Position numbers and translations under genes: made by a program
In this document: piece by piece, positions 41,824 to 50,320 of the stretch
Layout of the letters: each line of letters begins with the position of its first letter
Numbering within the stretch: position 1 is the first letter of the stretch
The notes under the pieces: model-generated
What the model saw: the letters and a program-made list of their open reading frames with translations, nothing else
Told to the model about the DNA's origin: nothing
The model's database searches: none
Assembly: GCF_014467015.1 (NCBI RefSeq)
Contig: NZ_CP058559.1
Span: 248,001-312,000 of the forward strand
From: Alkalicella caledoniensis
GTDB taxonomy: Bacteria > Bacillota > Proteinivoracia > Proteinivoracales > Proteinivoracaceae
Direction: 5' to 3'
Length of the DNA stretch: 64,000 bases

Positions 41824-43146
41824 TTAGTCTTCGCTTCTTTGCCTTGTTAACATTCTTAATGGTGTTCCTTCAAATCCGAAGGCAGTTCTCAATTGATTTT
41901 CTAAAAATCTAAGATAAGAGAAATGCATCAGTTCTGTATCATTTACGAAGAAAACAAATGTTGGTGGTTTTGTTGATACCTGACTTGTATATAAAATTTT
42001 AAGTTGTCTTCCTCTATCAGTGGGAGGTGGTGTAACAGCAATACTATCGAAGATAACATCATTTACAAGACTTGTGGATATACGTTTATCATTTTCTGCA
42101 GCCACTTGTTTTGCAAGGGGTAATAACTTATGGGCTCTTTGACCTGTTAATGCAGATACAAAAATAATAGGAGCATAGTCCATATATCCAAGTTCATTCC
42201 TTATATTTTTTGTAAATTCTTTAACTGAGTGGTTATCTTTTTCTAGGAGGTCCCATTTATTAATCATAATAATACAACCTTTTCCCCCCTCATGGGCAAA
42301 GCCTGCAACTCTTTTGTCCTGTTCTGTTACTCCTGTGGTGGCATCTATAACTAAAATTGCCACATCACTTCTTTCAATGGCTCTAATTGAGCGTAATACA
42401 CTATAGTACTCGACATCATCATCTACTTTACTTTTCCGCCTTAGTCCAGCGGTATCTACAAGTATAAAGGTTTCTCCATCCACTATTACTTTTGAGTCGA
42501 TGGCATCCCTTGTGGTTCCTGGTATATCACTGACTATAACCCTGTTTTGACCTAAAAGTTTGTTTACCATTGAAGATTTACCTACGTTAGGTCTTCCGAT
42601 AAATGTAACTTTCAGTATTCCTTCTTCTTCTGTTTCATCGTGCTCTTCAGTAAAGTTAGCTATTACCTCATCTAATAGGTCTCCTATGCCAAATCCATTT
42701 GCTGCAGATATTGATACCATCACAGGAAATCCTAGGGAATAAAATTCTATGAAGTCTAGTTCTTGTTTCTTATGATCTTCTATCTTGTTTACAGCTATAA
42801 CTATGGGTTTTTTTTCACGCCTTAATATTTGAGCTATTTGTAAATCTTCTGTTGTTATGCCTGTTCTTGCATCAACCACAAATATTATAACATCGCACTC
42901 ATCCACAGCTACCTGAGCTTGCTTTGTTACATCGTTTGCCAGCACATCGCCTTCATCGAAGGTCATTCCTCCAGTGTCCACAAGGAAAAACTCTTTATTT
43001 AACCACTCACCTTTACTGTAAAGTCTGTCCCTTGTTGCTCCTGGTCTGTCCTCTGTTATTGCCAGACGCTGTCCTACTATTCTATTAAACAATGTAGATT
43101 TACCTACATTTGGTCTACCTACTACTGCAACTATTGGTAATGCCAT
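41824..43146 (-). CDS. der: Ribosome-assembly GTPase Der (EngA)
   Basis: 440 residues. Two tandem G domains (GRPNVGKST near residue 9 and GRPNVGKSS near 184, each with DTAG/DTGG and NKxD motifs) and a C-terminal KH-like domain ending QLRTAFGFEGTPLRM. It is needed for 50S subunit maturation. The stop-to-start gap to plsY is 19 bases. Confidence 0.98.
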   Translation of the reverse strand: MALPIVAVVGRPNVGKSTLFNRIVGQRLAITEDRPGATRDRLYSKGEWLNKEFFLVDTGGMTFDEGDVLANDVTKQAQVAVDECDVIIFVVDARTGITTEDLQIAQILRREKKPIVIAVNKIEDHKKQELDFIEFYSLGFPVMVSISAANGFGIGDLLDEVIANFTEEHDETEEEGILKVTFIGRPNVGKSSMVNKLLGQNRVIVSDIPGTTRDAIDSKVIVDGETFILVDTAGLRRKSKVDDDVEYYSVLRSIRAIERSDVAILVIDATTGVTEQDKRVAGFAHEGGKGCIIMINKWDLLEKDNHSVKEFTKNIRNELGYMDYAPIIFVSALTGQRAHKLLPLAKQVAAENDKRISTSLVNDVIFDSIAVTPPPTDRGRQLKILYTSQVSTKPPTFVFFVNDTELMHFSYLRFLENQLRTAFGFEGTPLRMLTRQRSED

Positions 43147-44463
43147 TTAAATTCCTCCTAATATATCTTTTATTTCTAAGGGGCTACTTACAACGTGAAC
43201 TTTTGCTTTTAAATGTCTTTCTAACTCTTCAACTGTAAGTCCATCTAGAAATATAAGTTGGTCGTCTTTTGTTGCTGCTTTAGGGATAATTATTTCCCCA
43301 AGTTCCATGACAGATTTTTTTTGATTTTGCAAAGATTCTAGTATATCCTTCCCTGTTAGTAGACCAGCCACGGTTATACTGGCTCCAAAGAAATGGTTAT
43401 CAACAACAATTAGGTCAGCTGTTAAATTTTCCACCTCATTTAAAGCATCTTCTAAAACCTTTACATACCTCTGGGGAGATTTAGCTGTTACTAGGGTAAA
43501 TTTCCTGGTTTTGTTTAGTTCTTTAGGTAAATTGACTTTAAGTTCTTTAATATCTTCTAAAAAAGTAGATATAATACCTACCCCATTTTCTAGCTGAGGA
43601 TATTCCTCATAATACTCGACTGCTGGGATGGGAAGGTCTGCGTTTACAAAGAATTCATCTGCTGCATATACTGTATTGTACCCACATATCTGTTTAAAAA
43701 TATCTTGATATAAGTTAGTAGTATTTATTATTTCTCGACTTGTTTCTTTGTTGAATTTCTCTAGGGGGTAGCAGTTTGTTCTATGTTCTGTAAGCCCTAC
43801 TGGTACAACAGATAGTGATAGTAGGTTAGGCAATAGTATTTTTGCATCTTCTAAACTTTTTTTAAGTATTTCACCATCGTTTATCCCTGGGACTAGTACA
43901 AGTTGTCCATGAAAATCGATATCATTTTCTTTAAGCTTAGTAAGGATCTCCATGATCCTTGCAGCTTTTTTTTGCCCCATTAATTTGACCCTTGTTTCTG
44001 GGTCAGTTGCATGTATTGATATGTAGAGGGGACTCATGTTCAGGGTAATTATACGGTTTATGTCTTCGTCTGTAAGGTTGGTTAAGGTTACATAGTTTCC
44101 AAACATAAAGGACATGCGATAGTCATCGTCCTTTACTCCTAAGGTAGACCTCATACCTTGGGGTAGTTGATCGATAAAACAAAATAGACAGTTATTATGA
44201 CATCTTTTTATACTATCTAATGTAGGATCTTCAAATATAATTCCTAAATCTTCGTCATATTCCTTTTCTATTTCGTAGATTTCTTCCCTTCCATCTGCTT
44301 TTTGAACATATAGCTCGATAAATTCTTCTGTTTGAAGTAATCTATATTCTATAATATCATTTGGTTCTTGTCCATTGATACTAACTAGCTTATCACTCGG
44401 AGCTAAGTCTAGTTCATGAGCTATGGAGTGTTGCTCAATTTCTCTAATAGTTAGATTTTTCAT
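43147..44463 (-). CDS. DUF512 family radical-SAM/PDZ protein
   Basis: About 438 residues from the ATG at 44463 behind GAGGTG. An N-terminal PDZ-like domain (LDLAPSDKLVSINGQEPND) is followed by a radical-SAM-type cluster CHNNCLFC (CxxxCxxC). Further core motifs are YRMSFMFGNYVTLTN and SPLYISIHATDPETRVKLM, then the DUF512 C-terminus (NTVYAADEFFVNADLPIP, DNHFFGASITVAGLLTGKDI). The reaction is unknown; the gene is conserved next to der in Clostridia. It abuts der without a gap. Confidence 0.92.
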   Translation of the reverse strand: MKNLTIREIEQHSIAHELDLAPSDKLVSINGQEPNDIIEYRLLQTEEFIELYVQKADGREEIYEIEKEYDEDLGIIFEDPTLDSIKRCHNNCLFCFIDQLPQGMRSTLGVKDDDYRMSFMFGNYVTLTNLTDEDINRIITLNMSPLYISIHATDPETRVKLMGQKKAARIMEILTKLKENDIDFHGQLVLVPGINDGEILKKSLEDAKILLPNLLSLSVVPVGLTEHRTNCYPLEKFNKETSREIINTTNLYQDIFKQICGYNTVYAADEFFVNADLPIPAVEYYEEYPQLENGVGIISTFLEDIKELKVNLPKELNKTRKFTLVTAKSPQRYVKVLEDALNEVENLTADLIVVDNHFFGASITVAGLLTGKDILESLQNQKKSVMELGEIIIPKAATKDDQLIFLDGLTVEELERHLKAKVHVVSSPLEIKDILGGI

Positions 44464-44509
44464 AATTAACACCTCATCTTAATACTACATCTACAATTAT
44501 TATATAAAA

Positions 44510-44986
44510 CTATACTTTCGTCAAGGATTCCCTATACCCTTTACTAATTTCTTTTGCTGTTTCAACTTTATTTTGAATTTCTTTAGCTGATAGTAAAATT
44601 CCTAGGGCTGTAAATCTTCTACCGATATTTTTTTGTTTTAATGCCTTAGACACAAATCCTCCTAAGTGAACCCTCCAATTTATTTTGTCTAGGGCATCAA
44701 CAAATAAATATTGATCGTCATTTATTCCATTTACCTGTAGAAAGCTCTTTATCAATTTTACTATCATTTCTTTGTTTTTACCATATCCTACAAAATATAT
44801 TTCGTTTTTATTTTCGTCTGTGCCTAAAAGAGTAGGAATTCCTTTGATTTCAGGGGAATTTAGATCAAAGTAGGTAAAATTGATAATTTCTCCATATGTC
44901 AAAGGATAGCTTAGTTTATTAAGATGAAGTGCCGCGGCAATAACAGAGGAATGTGCCCCTCCATAGCAGTAGTAAAAAATTTTCAT
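44510..44986 (-). CDS. DUF3189 family protein, copy 2
   Basis: 158 residues. It opens with MKIFYYCYGGAHSSV, the family signature, followed by LPLTYGEI-like (LSYPLTYGEI) and an R-x-GGF motif (WRVHLGGFVSKAL). It has no signal or membrane segment. The function is unknown; the family is confined largely to spore-forming Clostridia. It follows a paralogue by only 6 bases, evidence of tandem duplication. Confidence 0.88.
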   Translation of the reverse strand: MKIFYYCYGGAHSSVIAAALHLNKLSYPLTYGEIINFTYFDLNSPEIKGIPTLLGTDENKNEIYFVGYGKNKEMIVKLIKSFLQVNGINDDQYLFVDALDKINWRVHLGGFVSKALKQKNIGRRFTALGILLSAKEIQNKVETAKEISKGYRESLTKV

Positions 44987-44992
44987 ATATGT

Positions 44993-45451
44993 CTACTCCT
45001 CTATGTTCTTTTTTGTTTCCTCAGTTATTTTGGCGAGATTAAAAAAAGCCCTTTGGGTTCCGTATAGTACCAAAGGGCGACCTATTTTTATTAAACCTAA
45101 AGCCCTAGAAAGAAATCCTCCTATACGCATATACCAGTTAACTGCCTGTATAGTGTCTACTAGCATATAGCTTTCTTGAGGAATTCCCATGATGCTAGCT
45201 ATATTTGTGAGGGATGTTTTGCCAAACTTGCGATCTGACCTCAGTCCCACAGAGTAGATCTCATTTCCCTTCTCATCAATTCCTATGTACTGAAGGATTC
45301 CATGATCCTCGTTTTTTTGAGAGTCATAGTAAGATAGGGACATTAGTTGTTGTTTAGTGGGGACTAGATCTTTTGAAAGTAGCCCACAGTGTATGTAGCC
45401 AACAACAACAGATGAATGAGCCCCACCATAACAATTGTAGATTATTTTCAT
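44993..45451 (-). CDS. DUF3189 family protein, copy 1
   Basis: 152 residues from the second ATG (45451), which is better spaced from GGAGGG than that at 45457. MKIIYNCYGGAHSSV and WYMRIGGFLSRALGL mirror the downstream copy. It is a cytoplasmic protein of unknown role and first gene of a run that continues into the DUF512 protein and der. Confidence 0.88.
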   Translation of the reverse strand: MKIIYNCYGGAHSSVVVGYIHCGLLSKDLVPTKQQLMSLSYYDSQKNEDHGILQYIGIDEKGNEIYSVGLRSDRKFGKTSLTNIASIMGIPQESYMLVDTIQAVNWYMRIGGFLSRALGLIKIGRPLVLYGTQRAFFNLAKITEETKKNIEE

Positions 45452-45481
45452 TGGCATGACCCTCCTTTCAGTCGTGTCGCC

Positions 45482-45810
45482 AGCTGAACGCTATCGGGTA
45501 TTTTCAGAGGGGTCGGCAGAACGCTTTTACGTATTTGCTTGGGGTCGGCGGAACGCTTTTAGGTTATTTCGGGGCGGTCGGTTGACAGGAAAAGCTTTTA
45601 AGGTAAAGGGATTTTTTAACCACTACTTCTCACTAAAGGGCTCGACACTATTAAAAGCAACCTTGCTGCCCGCAAAATGCACTTCCCTTAATCTCTTTTG
45701 ATTTTCCTAACCACCGACCTTCAAACAGCCCCGATAGCGTTCTGCAGTCCTCCATGTAGCTAATTAGCGTTCTGCAGACCTGCAAAACGGTCCCGATAGC
45801 GTTCCGCTTT
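45482..45810. repeat. Inverted-repeat element with internal 30-33-bp repeats
   Basis: Left arm 45482-45565 and right arm 45726-45810 are inverted. Each holds three copies of a roughly 32-base unit with core GCAGAACGCTATCGGG (left copies at about 45485, 45515, 45548; right copies reversed at about 45733, 45765, 45794). The 160-base centre is unique. The overall plan suggests a MITE-like element; no target duplication was made out. Confidence 0.65.
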
Positions 45811-45852
45811 GGCAAAGCTACTGACAGTCTTCGCTGTCAGTGCTTTGCCAAA
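45808..45852 (-). terminator. Large hairpin over the end of the YIEGIA-capping gene
   Basis: TTTGGCAAAGC-ACTGACAG and CTGTCAGT-GCTTTGCCAAA pair over 19-20 bases with a one-base bulge and a six-base loop. The stop codon lies in the stem. There is no T run; it may block transcription or protect the mRNA. Confidence 0.55.
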
Positions 45853-46040
45853 ATAAGTACCCCATTTTCTAAGTCGTGGACTACTGCTACTGTTATTCTT
45901 GCTAGGTAGGTGGAAATTTTTTGTTGTTCTTCTCTGTCTTTAGCTATAAATATTGGTGCGAATCCACCTTCCATTACTTTATCTTTATCTTCCGGTGTTA
46001 TTACTATGGCATTTATCATTTTGGTAATTTGTGTATCCAT
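45837..46040 (-). CDS. Capping complex subunit for YIEGIA
   Basis: 67 residues. The sequence (INAIVITPEDKDKVMEGGFAPIF, then ARITVAVVHDLENG) fits the small protein always found beside YIEGIA genes in spore formers. Its start abuts the YIEGIA stop. A sporulation-associated role is inferred from this linkage and the SpoIIP neighbour. Confidence 0.85.
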   Translation of the reverse strand: MDTQITKMINAIVITPEDKDKVMEGGFAPIFIAKDREEQQKISTYLARITVAVVHDLENGVLILAKH

Positions 46041-46964
46041 CTACTCACCTTTTCCTTCGTTAAGTCTTACAATCCCAGCAGCAGACGGTTTTGAAATAGC
46101 ACTTTCCAGCACAGGAGTTCTTTCAACTGCATCTATTAGATCTTCAATATCACCGTGTGTGGGTACTATAATCAGTGCAATTGTTCCTTTATCTAAATCA
46201 CGCCTTGCCATGGGTGTAAACTCTGCGGAATCCACTTCTTTATGAATCCCCATTAGCTTAGAGGCTATGTGTACCAGTGCCTGTCTTTGGCCAACATTGG
46301 CTAAAATAGGAACGGCATCTTTATCTTTTGGTCTTATTATTACACCTAGTGCCCTTTTTTCTATGATTTCCTTGGATTCTATTATTCCTAGGTTCATTAT
46401 GTGTATATCATCAACAAACAGATTTGCTTTATCAAAGTGAACACGGCCTTCATCAACATCCGCTATATCTATGATTCGCTTTCCTTCCATGTAACGTATA
46501 GCTAAAAATACTAAGATTATAGCAAAGGCTAGACCACCAAGGTATGCCCACCATATTCCAAATCTTTCATTTATCAACCATGTTACTGCACTGGTAAATA
46601 TAGTTACAAGTATTACTAGATAGTTTCTAGCTTCAAAGGCCCTTGCTACACCTTCTATAAAATCCGGTCCCCTTGGAACTAGTTCTGCATTTTCAAGTTT
46701 GGATAGGGTTTCTCTTTCAATATTCCTTATATCTCTAAATTGCTGTGCGGCCAATGCTAAGAATGTAACAGCTGCGAAGTCTTTTTCGATAAGTGCTGGG
46801 ATAGCCACAGAACCTAAGCCTGCGGCTATAAAGCCCAGCGATAAGTGTGCCAGTGCCCCATGGGGATAGGTGGGGTATTGTCTATAGTCTAATTTAAGCA
46901 TCATAAATCTCGCTAATGTTCCTACTACAACGGTGAACGCAATTATCTGTATGTGGTTTTCCAT
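46041..46964 (-). CDS. YIEGIA family membrane protein
   Basis: 307 residues. Membrane segments at the N-terminus and near 120-160 surround the signature FIEGVARAFEARNY (variant of YIEGIA). The C-terminal 140 residues are soluble (DIADVDEGRVHFDKANL, LVHIASKLMG). The family is specific to endospore-forming Firmicutes and is of unknown activity. It lies 19 bases after spoIIP in the same direction. Confidence 0.92.
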   Translation of the reverse strand: MENHIQIIAFTVVVGTLARFMMLKLDYRQYPTYPHGALAHLSLGFIAAGLGSVAIPALIEKDFAAVTFLALAAQQFRDIRNIERETLSKLENAELVPRGPDFIEGVARAFEARNYLVILVTIFTSAVTWLINERFGIWWAYLGGLAFAIILVFLAIRYMEGKRIIDIADVDEGRVHFDKANLFVDDIHIMNLGIIESKEIIEKRALGVIIRPKDKDAVPILANVGQRQALVHIASKLMGIHKEVDSAEFTPMARRDLDKGTIALIIVPTHGDIEDLIDAVERTPVLESAISKPSAAGIVRLNEGKGE

Positions 46965-46983
46965 TTTTCATCAACCACCATTT

Positions 46984-48222
46984 CTATTTTTTCTTTTTCT
47001 TTTTCTTAGGTTTGCCTTTTAAAGTGTTTGTAAACTCCTTAGTTGTAAAGTTTTTCAGTTTAGAGCCAACTTCCCCTAGTCCACCACTATTGATTGCTAG
47101 GAAGGCAATTCCACCAACTGCTGCAATACCTAAAATCCACAGTATTGTTCTCCCGCCACCTCTAGCTGTATCTCGGGCAGCTGGGGTTTGGGCTTGCTCA
47201 TCCCCTGCACCAGGTGAGGCTTGTGGAGATGATTGGTCAGGCTCGTCACCGTAAACATAGCTCACAACAACATCTGTGAATGATTCTATGCCGGAAATTG
47301 CCAAGTCCTTATCTTGTGTATATGTTCCAGCTTCTAATAATAACGCCCTGGGAGACATATCTTGATTGTAATTACCCCTTGCTTCAAAAATACCTTTAAT
47401 CAGTTCAGGGTTTTGTTCATCTGCTACATTCTTTAAGCCTTCTGCGAAACTCATGGTTTCTGCTTGATTTTGATTTTGTTGCCCTACAACAAACATAACC
47501 TGAGCAACTTCTTCTCCATCTGCTTCACCTGCGTACTGTTCTGCAGGTACTGCATCCCTATGGACATCGAATATGGCAGCAGGGTCTTCGTTTAGCAGCT
47601 CATCAACAGTTCTACGGGAACGTTTATATGATCCTGCATCATGGGGGTCGTGATTGTTTTCTGAGTATACAACTTCTATTCCCCTTGCTTCTAGTGAGTT
47701 CTTAAAGGCTGCTCCAACATCATAAATACCACCATTGTCTTCAATACTCTCTGTACCATCTGTGGGAACATAAGACTCAGCAGAGTGAGAGTGATAAATG
47801 GCTATGGGTCCTGTATTTTCAGTGGATGTTGTTTGATTGCCTATGTTGAACCTACTAAATAATGCAGCCCAAAAATTAGGCTCTGGCTTAGCATGTTTAG
47901 CTGCTAAGTCCACATCTCTAATGAATCTAGCTTTTGCTGTAAGATTTTCTCTATCTACTTCGTAAACTCGAAATTGTTGATTTTTGTTATTTAAAAACTG
48001 GTCTCCCACGTGCATAATTCTTGCTGTCTGTAATATTACATTATCATCATCATCTACCATTGTATAGAATTGGCCTTCTCTGAGCTCAGTGATGTTTATA
48101 AAGTCAAAAAACTCTTCTAGCATTTCGCTTGCTGCACGCACTGGTTTTTTTTCGTAGTTAAATGCCATTATAGTAGTTAACATACATACTACTAAAAAGT
48201 ATATTAGTTTTTTGTTTCTCAT
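46984..48222 (-). CDS. spoIIP: Stage II sporulation protein P
   Basis: 412 residues. A signal anchor (KKLIYFLVVCMLTTIMAF) leads to an external region and then the SpoIIP amidase/endopeptidase domain: IYHSHSAESYVPTDG (zinc-ligand His), GSYKRSRRTV, FDVHRDA and LLLEAGTYTQ. A second hydrophobic helix near residues 370-390 and a lysine tail end the protein, unusual compared with the basic family plan. SpoIIP digests septal peptidoglycan with SpoIID during engulfment. Confidence 0.95.
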   Translation of the reverse strand: MRNKKLIYFLVVCMLTTIMAFNYEKKPVRAASEMLEEFFDFINITELREGQFYTMVDDDDNVILQTARIMHVGDQFLNNKNQQFRVYEVDRENLTAKARFIRDVDLAAKHAKPEPNFWAALFSRFNIGNQTTSTENTGPIAIYHSHSAESYVPTDGTESIEDNGGIYDVGAAFKNSLEARGIEVVYSENNHDPHDAGSYKRSRRTVDELLNEDPAAIFDVHRDAVPAEQYAGEADGEEVAQVMFVVGQQNQNQAETMSFAEGLKNVADEQNPELIKGIFEARGNYNQDMSPRALLLEAGTYTQDKDLAISGIESFTDVVVSYVYGDEPDQSSPQASPGAGDEQAQTPAARDTARGGGRTILWILGIAAVGGIAFLAINSGGLGEVGSKLKNFTTKEFTNTLKGKPKKKKKKK

Positions 48223-48236
48223 ATTTTTTACCTCCT

Positions 48237-49022
48237 TTAGTGTTTATTTTTATCTTTCTCTTGTTGTCTTCTCTTTTCGTCTAGGGAGGCTATTTTGTTG
48301 TTTTCTTGAAGGTCTTCATCCTCATCTAACTCGAAATCCTCTTCTAAGTTTTTCATCATGTTTGCAAACTCCACACCTTTTAGGTGACGTTTCAAGTCCT
48401 CAGGTCTATCATCAGATGGCCCACCACCAAGCCTTTCCCGGGTTTCTCCTACAACCTCAGCTAAAACAACTGCTAAGATACCAGCTATAACCACTGCATC
48501 GTAAATACCTGCTCCACCTATTGTAGTTCCTCCTAGTTCCGATCCACCAATTGCCAATGAAATTACGTAGAAGACATCTGTAAGTATTACACCCATTACA
48601 CCTGCTATGAATGAACTTCTCCTTGATCTACCAGCTAAGTATCCCACTACACCAGCAACAATTGCGTACATATAAAGTGGGTCAATGAACATTTGTCCAG
48701 GCTCTTCAGGCATAAATCTTTCAACACCATATACTGCAATTGCGGCAACCAGTGAAGCAACAACAGCACGGATTTTTTCCTTAGCTGTACCTGCTTTAAT
48801 AAATAGGTAAGTAACTAGTATTAGTGGAACTAGCCCTCCTCCCACGTTAATACTGAGATTTGCACCTAATGGAATATCTGGTAAGTATGCTCCGAAGAAC
48901 ATTGCGCCTATGAATAAAAAGGCTGCCTTGTCACTTAATCTCATCCTATCTAGTATCCGTTGGGCTAAACCAAAGAATATCAAAACTGACACGATTGTTA
49001 GTGTTATTGGACCTATAGGCAT
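48237..49022 (-). CDS. DUF1614 family membrane protein
   Basis: 261 residues with about seven membrane segments and glycine-rich turns (NVGGGLVPL, GGTTIGGAGIYDAVVIAGIL). An acidic and basic cytoplasmic tail follows. DUF1614 is usually found with SpoIIP/YIEGIA in spore-forming Clostridia. Only 14 bases separate it from spoIIP, so the two form an operon, with a GGAGG ribosome site each. Confidence 0.88.
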   Translation of the reverse strand: MPIGPITLTIVSVLIFFGLAQRILDRMRLSDKAAFLFIGAMFFGAYLPDIPLGANLSINVGGGLVPLILVTYLFIKAGTAKEKIRAVVASLVAAIAVYGVERFMPEEPGQMFIDPLYMYAIVAGVVGYLAGRSRRSSFIAGVMGVILTDVFYVISLAIGGSELGGTTIGGAGIYDAVVIAGILAVVLAEVVGETRERLGGGPSDDRPEDLKRHLKGVEFANMMKNLEEDFELDEDEDLQENNKIASLDEKRRQQEKDKNKH

Positions 49023-49119
49023 TTTTGTTTTTCCTCCTTTTTGTCTTTAGTACAATTTTGGGTCTATGTTTATAATTTCCCTGTATAAAGCTTGGTATGT
49101 ATTAATATAAAAAATGAGT

Positions 49120-49220
49120 GCATTTTTTAAGGAGGTTGCCGTTGGCAACAGGTTCGCTTTTAGCGAAAGGTTTCCTAACGTCAATAGGTTTGCTTGGCAA
49201 AAAGGTTTTAAAAAACTAAA
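49120..49220. repeat. Cluster of short palindromes upstream of the DUF1614 operon
   Basis: TTGCCGTTGGCAA, TTCGCTTTTAGCGAA and TTTGCTTGGCAAA-type dyads follow one another within 100 bases, each linked by AGGTTT-like spacers. It may be a degraded repeat element; no gene is present between 49023 and 49285. Confidence 0.4.
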
Positions 49221-49270
49221 GCCTAATTTCTTAACTGCCTAATAGCTAACTTGCGATCTGCGAACATGCA

Positions 49271-49295
49271 AAAAGAACCCTAAATTTAGGGTTCT
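49271..49295 (-). terminator. Terminator at the end of fni
   Basis: A perfect 22-base palindrome (49274-49295, half AGAACCCTAAA) with T's following on the minus strand. The fni stop codon lies inside it. Confidence 0.85.
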
Positions 49296-50317
49296 CTATT
49301 CATGTGTCTTTTTATGTCTTCTTTGTATATCTTGCTTACTTTTCTTAATGAGCTTACATCTTTTGCTCCCGTTAGTGCTGTAAAAATTTTTATTTCTTTT
49401 ATGAACTTTTCCATGAATTCTAGGGATTCTTTTAGGGTGTAATTGTGGCTTAGGTTTAGGAATAGTCCTGCCATGGATACATAATCTGCTCCCATACTCA
49501 GGGCTTTAACTATGTCTAGGGGTCTATTTATTCCTCCACCTGCTATAATCGTAAGGTCCTTTATGGCACTTACTTGAGCTAGTGAATACGCTGTGGGTAT
49601 CCCCCATGAATAAAGGCCAGGATCTATGGGTTGATACTTTTTCCTCATCCCTTCGATGGAAGTAAAGTTTGTTCCTCCTAGCCCTGCTATATCGATAATT
49701 TTTATTCCTATTTTCTTCAGCTCAAGTGCTGCACCATAGCTTATTCCACACCCAACCTCCTTAATGATTATGGGCACATCTAGTTTTTCTTTAATATGCA
49801 CTATGTTTTCCATAAGGCCTGAAAATTCACGATCACCCTCATGCATAACCATTTCTTGGGCTGGGTTTAGATGGAGTTGTATAGCATCGGCTTTTAGCAT
49901 ATCCACTGCTTGATACACACTTTCTACGTTGGATTTTGCACTTAAGTTAGCTATAAAAATACCCTTTGGATTTACACGTCTTATTGCTGAAAAGCTAGTT
50001 TTGTAGTTTGAATCCTTTAGGGCGATGGTCTGTGACCCAACTGCCATTGGTATGCTAAGTTCCTTTGCTAGTTGGGCTAGCTTTATATTTATGTTGGTAG
50101 CTAGTTTAGGACCGCCAGTGATTGCGTTAATGATAATGGGGTAAGAAATGTTTTTATTTAAAAAAGTAGTGGATAGGGATACATGGTTATATCCAACTTC
50201 CGTGATGCAATTATGTAACAAGTCAACCTGAGAAAAGCCTGACATATAAGATTGCCCTTGCTGTTTTAAGGCAAGGGCAATATGATCTATTTTTCTTTTT
50301 AATCGCAAAGATTGCAA
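49286..50317 (-). CDS. fni: Type 2 isopentenyl-diphosphate delta-isomerase
   Basis: 343 residues, FMN-dependent TIM barrel. Substrate and flavin motifs include RKIDHI, NAITGG, AVGSQ, LQLHLNPAQE-like (IQLHLNPAQE), IIKEVGCGIS, DIAGLGGTNF, WGIPT and AGGGINRPLD. It interconverts IPP and DMAPP. It lies 3 bases after the IspH-S1 gene, which makes both products, an orderly isoprenoid pair. Confidence 0.97.
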   Translation of the reverse strand: MQSLRLKRKIDHIALALKQQGQSYMSGFSQVDLLHNCITEVGYNHVSLSTTFLNKNISYPIIINAITGGPKLATNINIKLAQLAKELSIPMAVGSQTIALKDSNYKTSFSAIRRVNPKGIFIANLSAKSNVESVYQAVDMLKADAIQLHLNPAQEMVMHEGDREFSGLMENIVHIKEKLDVPIIIKEVGCGISYGAALELKKIGIKIIDIAGLGGTNFTSIEGMRKKYQPIDPGLYSWGIPTAYSLAQVSAIKDLTIIAGGGINRPLDIVKALSMGADYVSMAGLFLNLSHNYTLKESLEFMEKFIKEIKIFTALTGAKDVSSLRKVSKIYKEDIKRHMNREP

Positions 50318-50320
50318 GGA

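Noticed and set aside
45456-45701. 81-residue plus-strand frame
   Set aside because: It is made of the inverted-element repeats and has no family resemblance.
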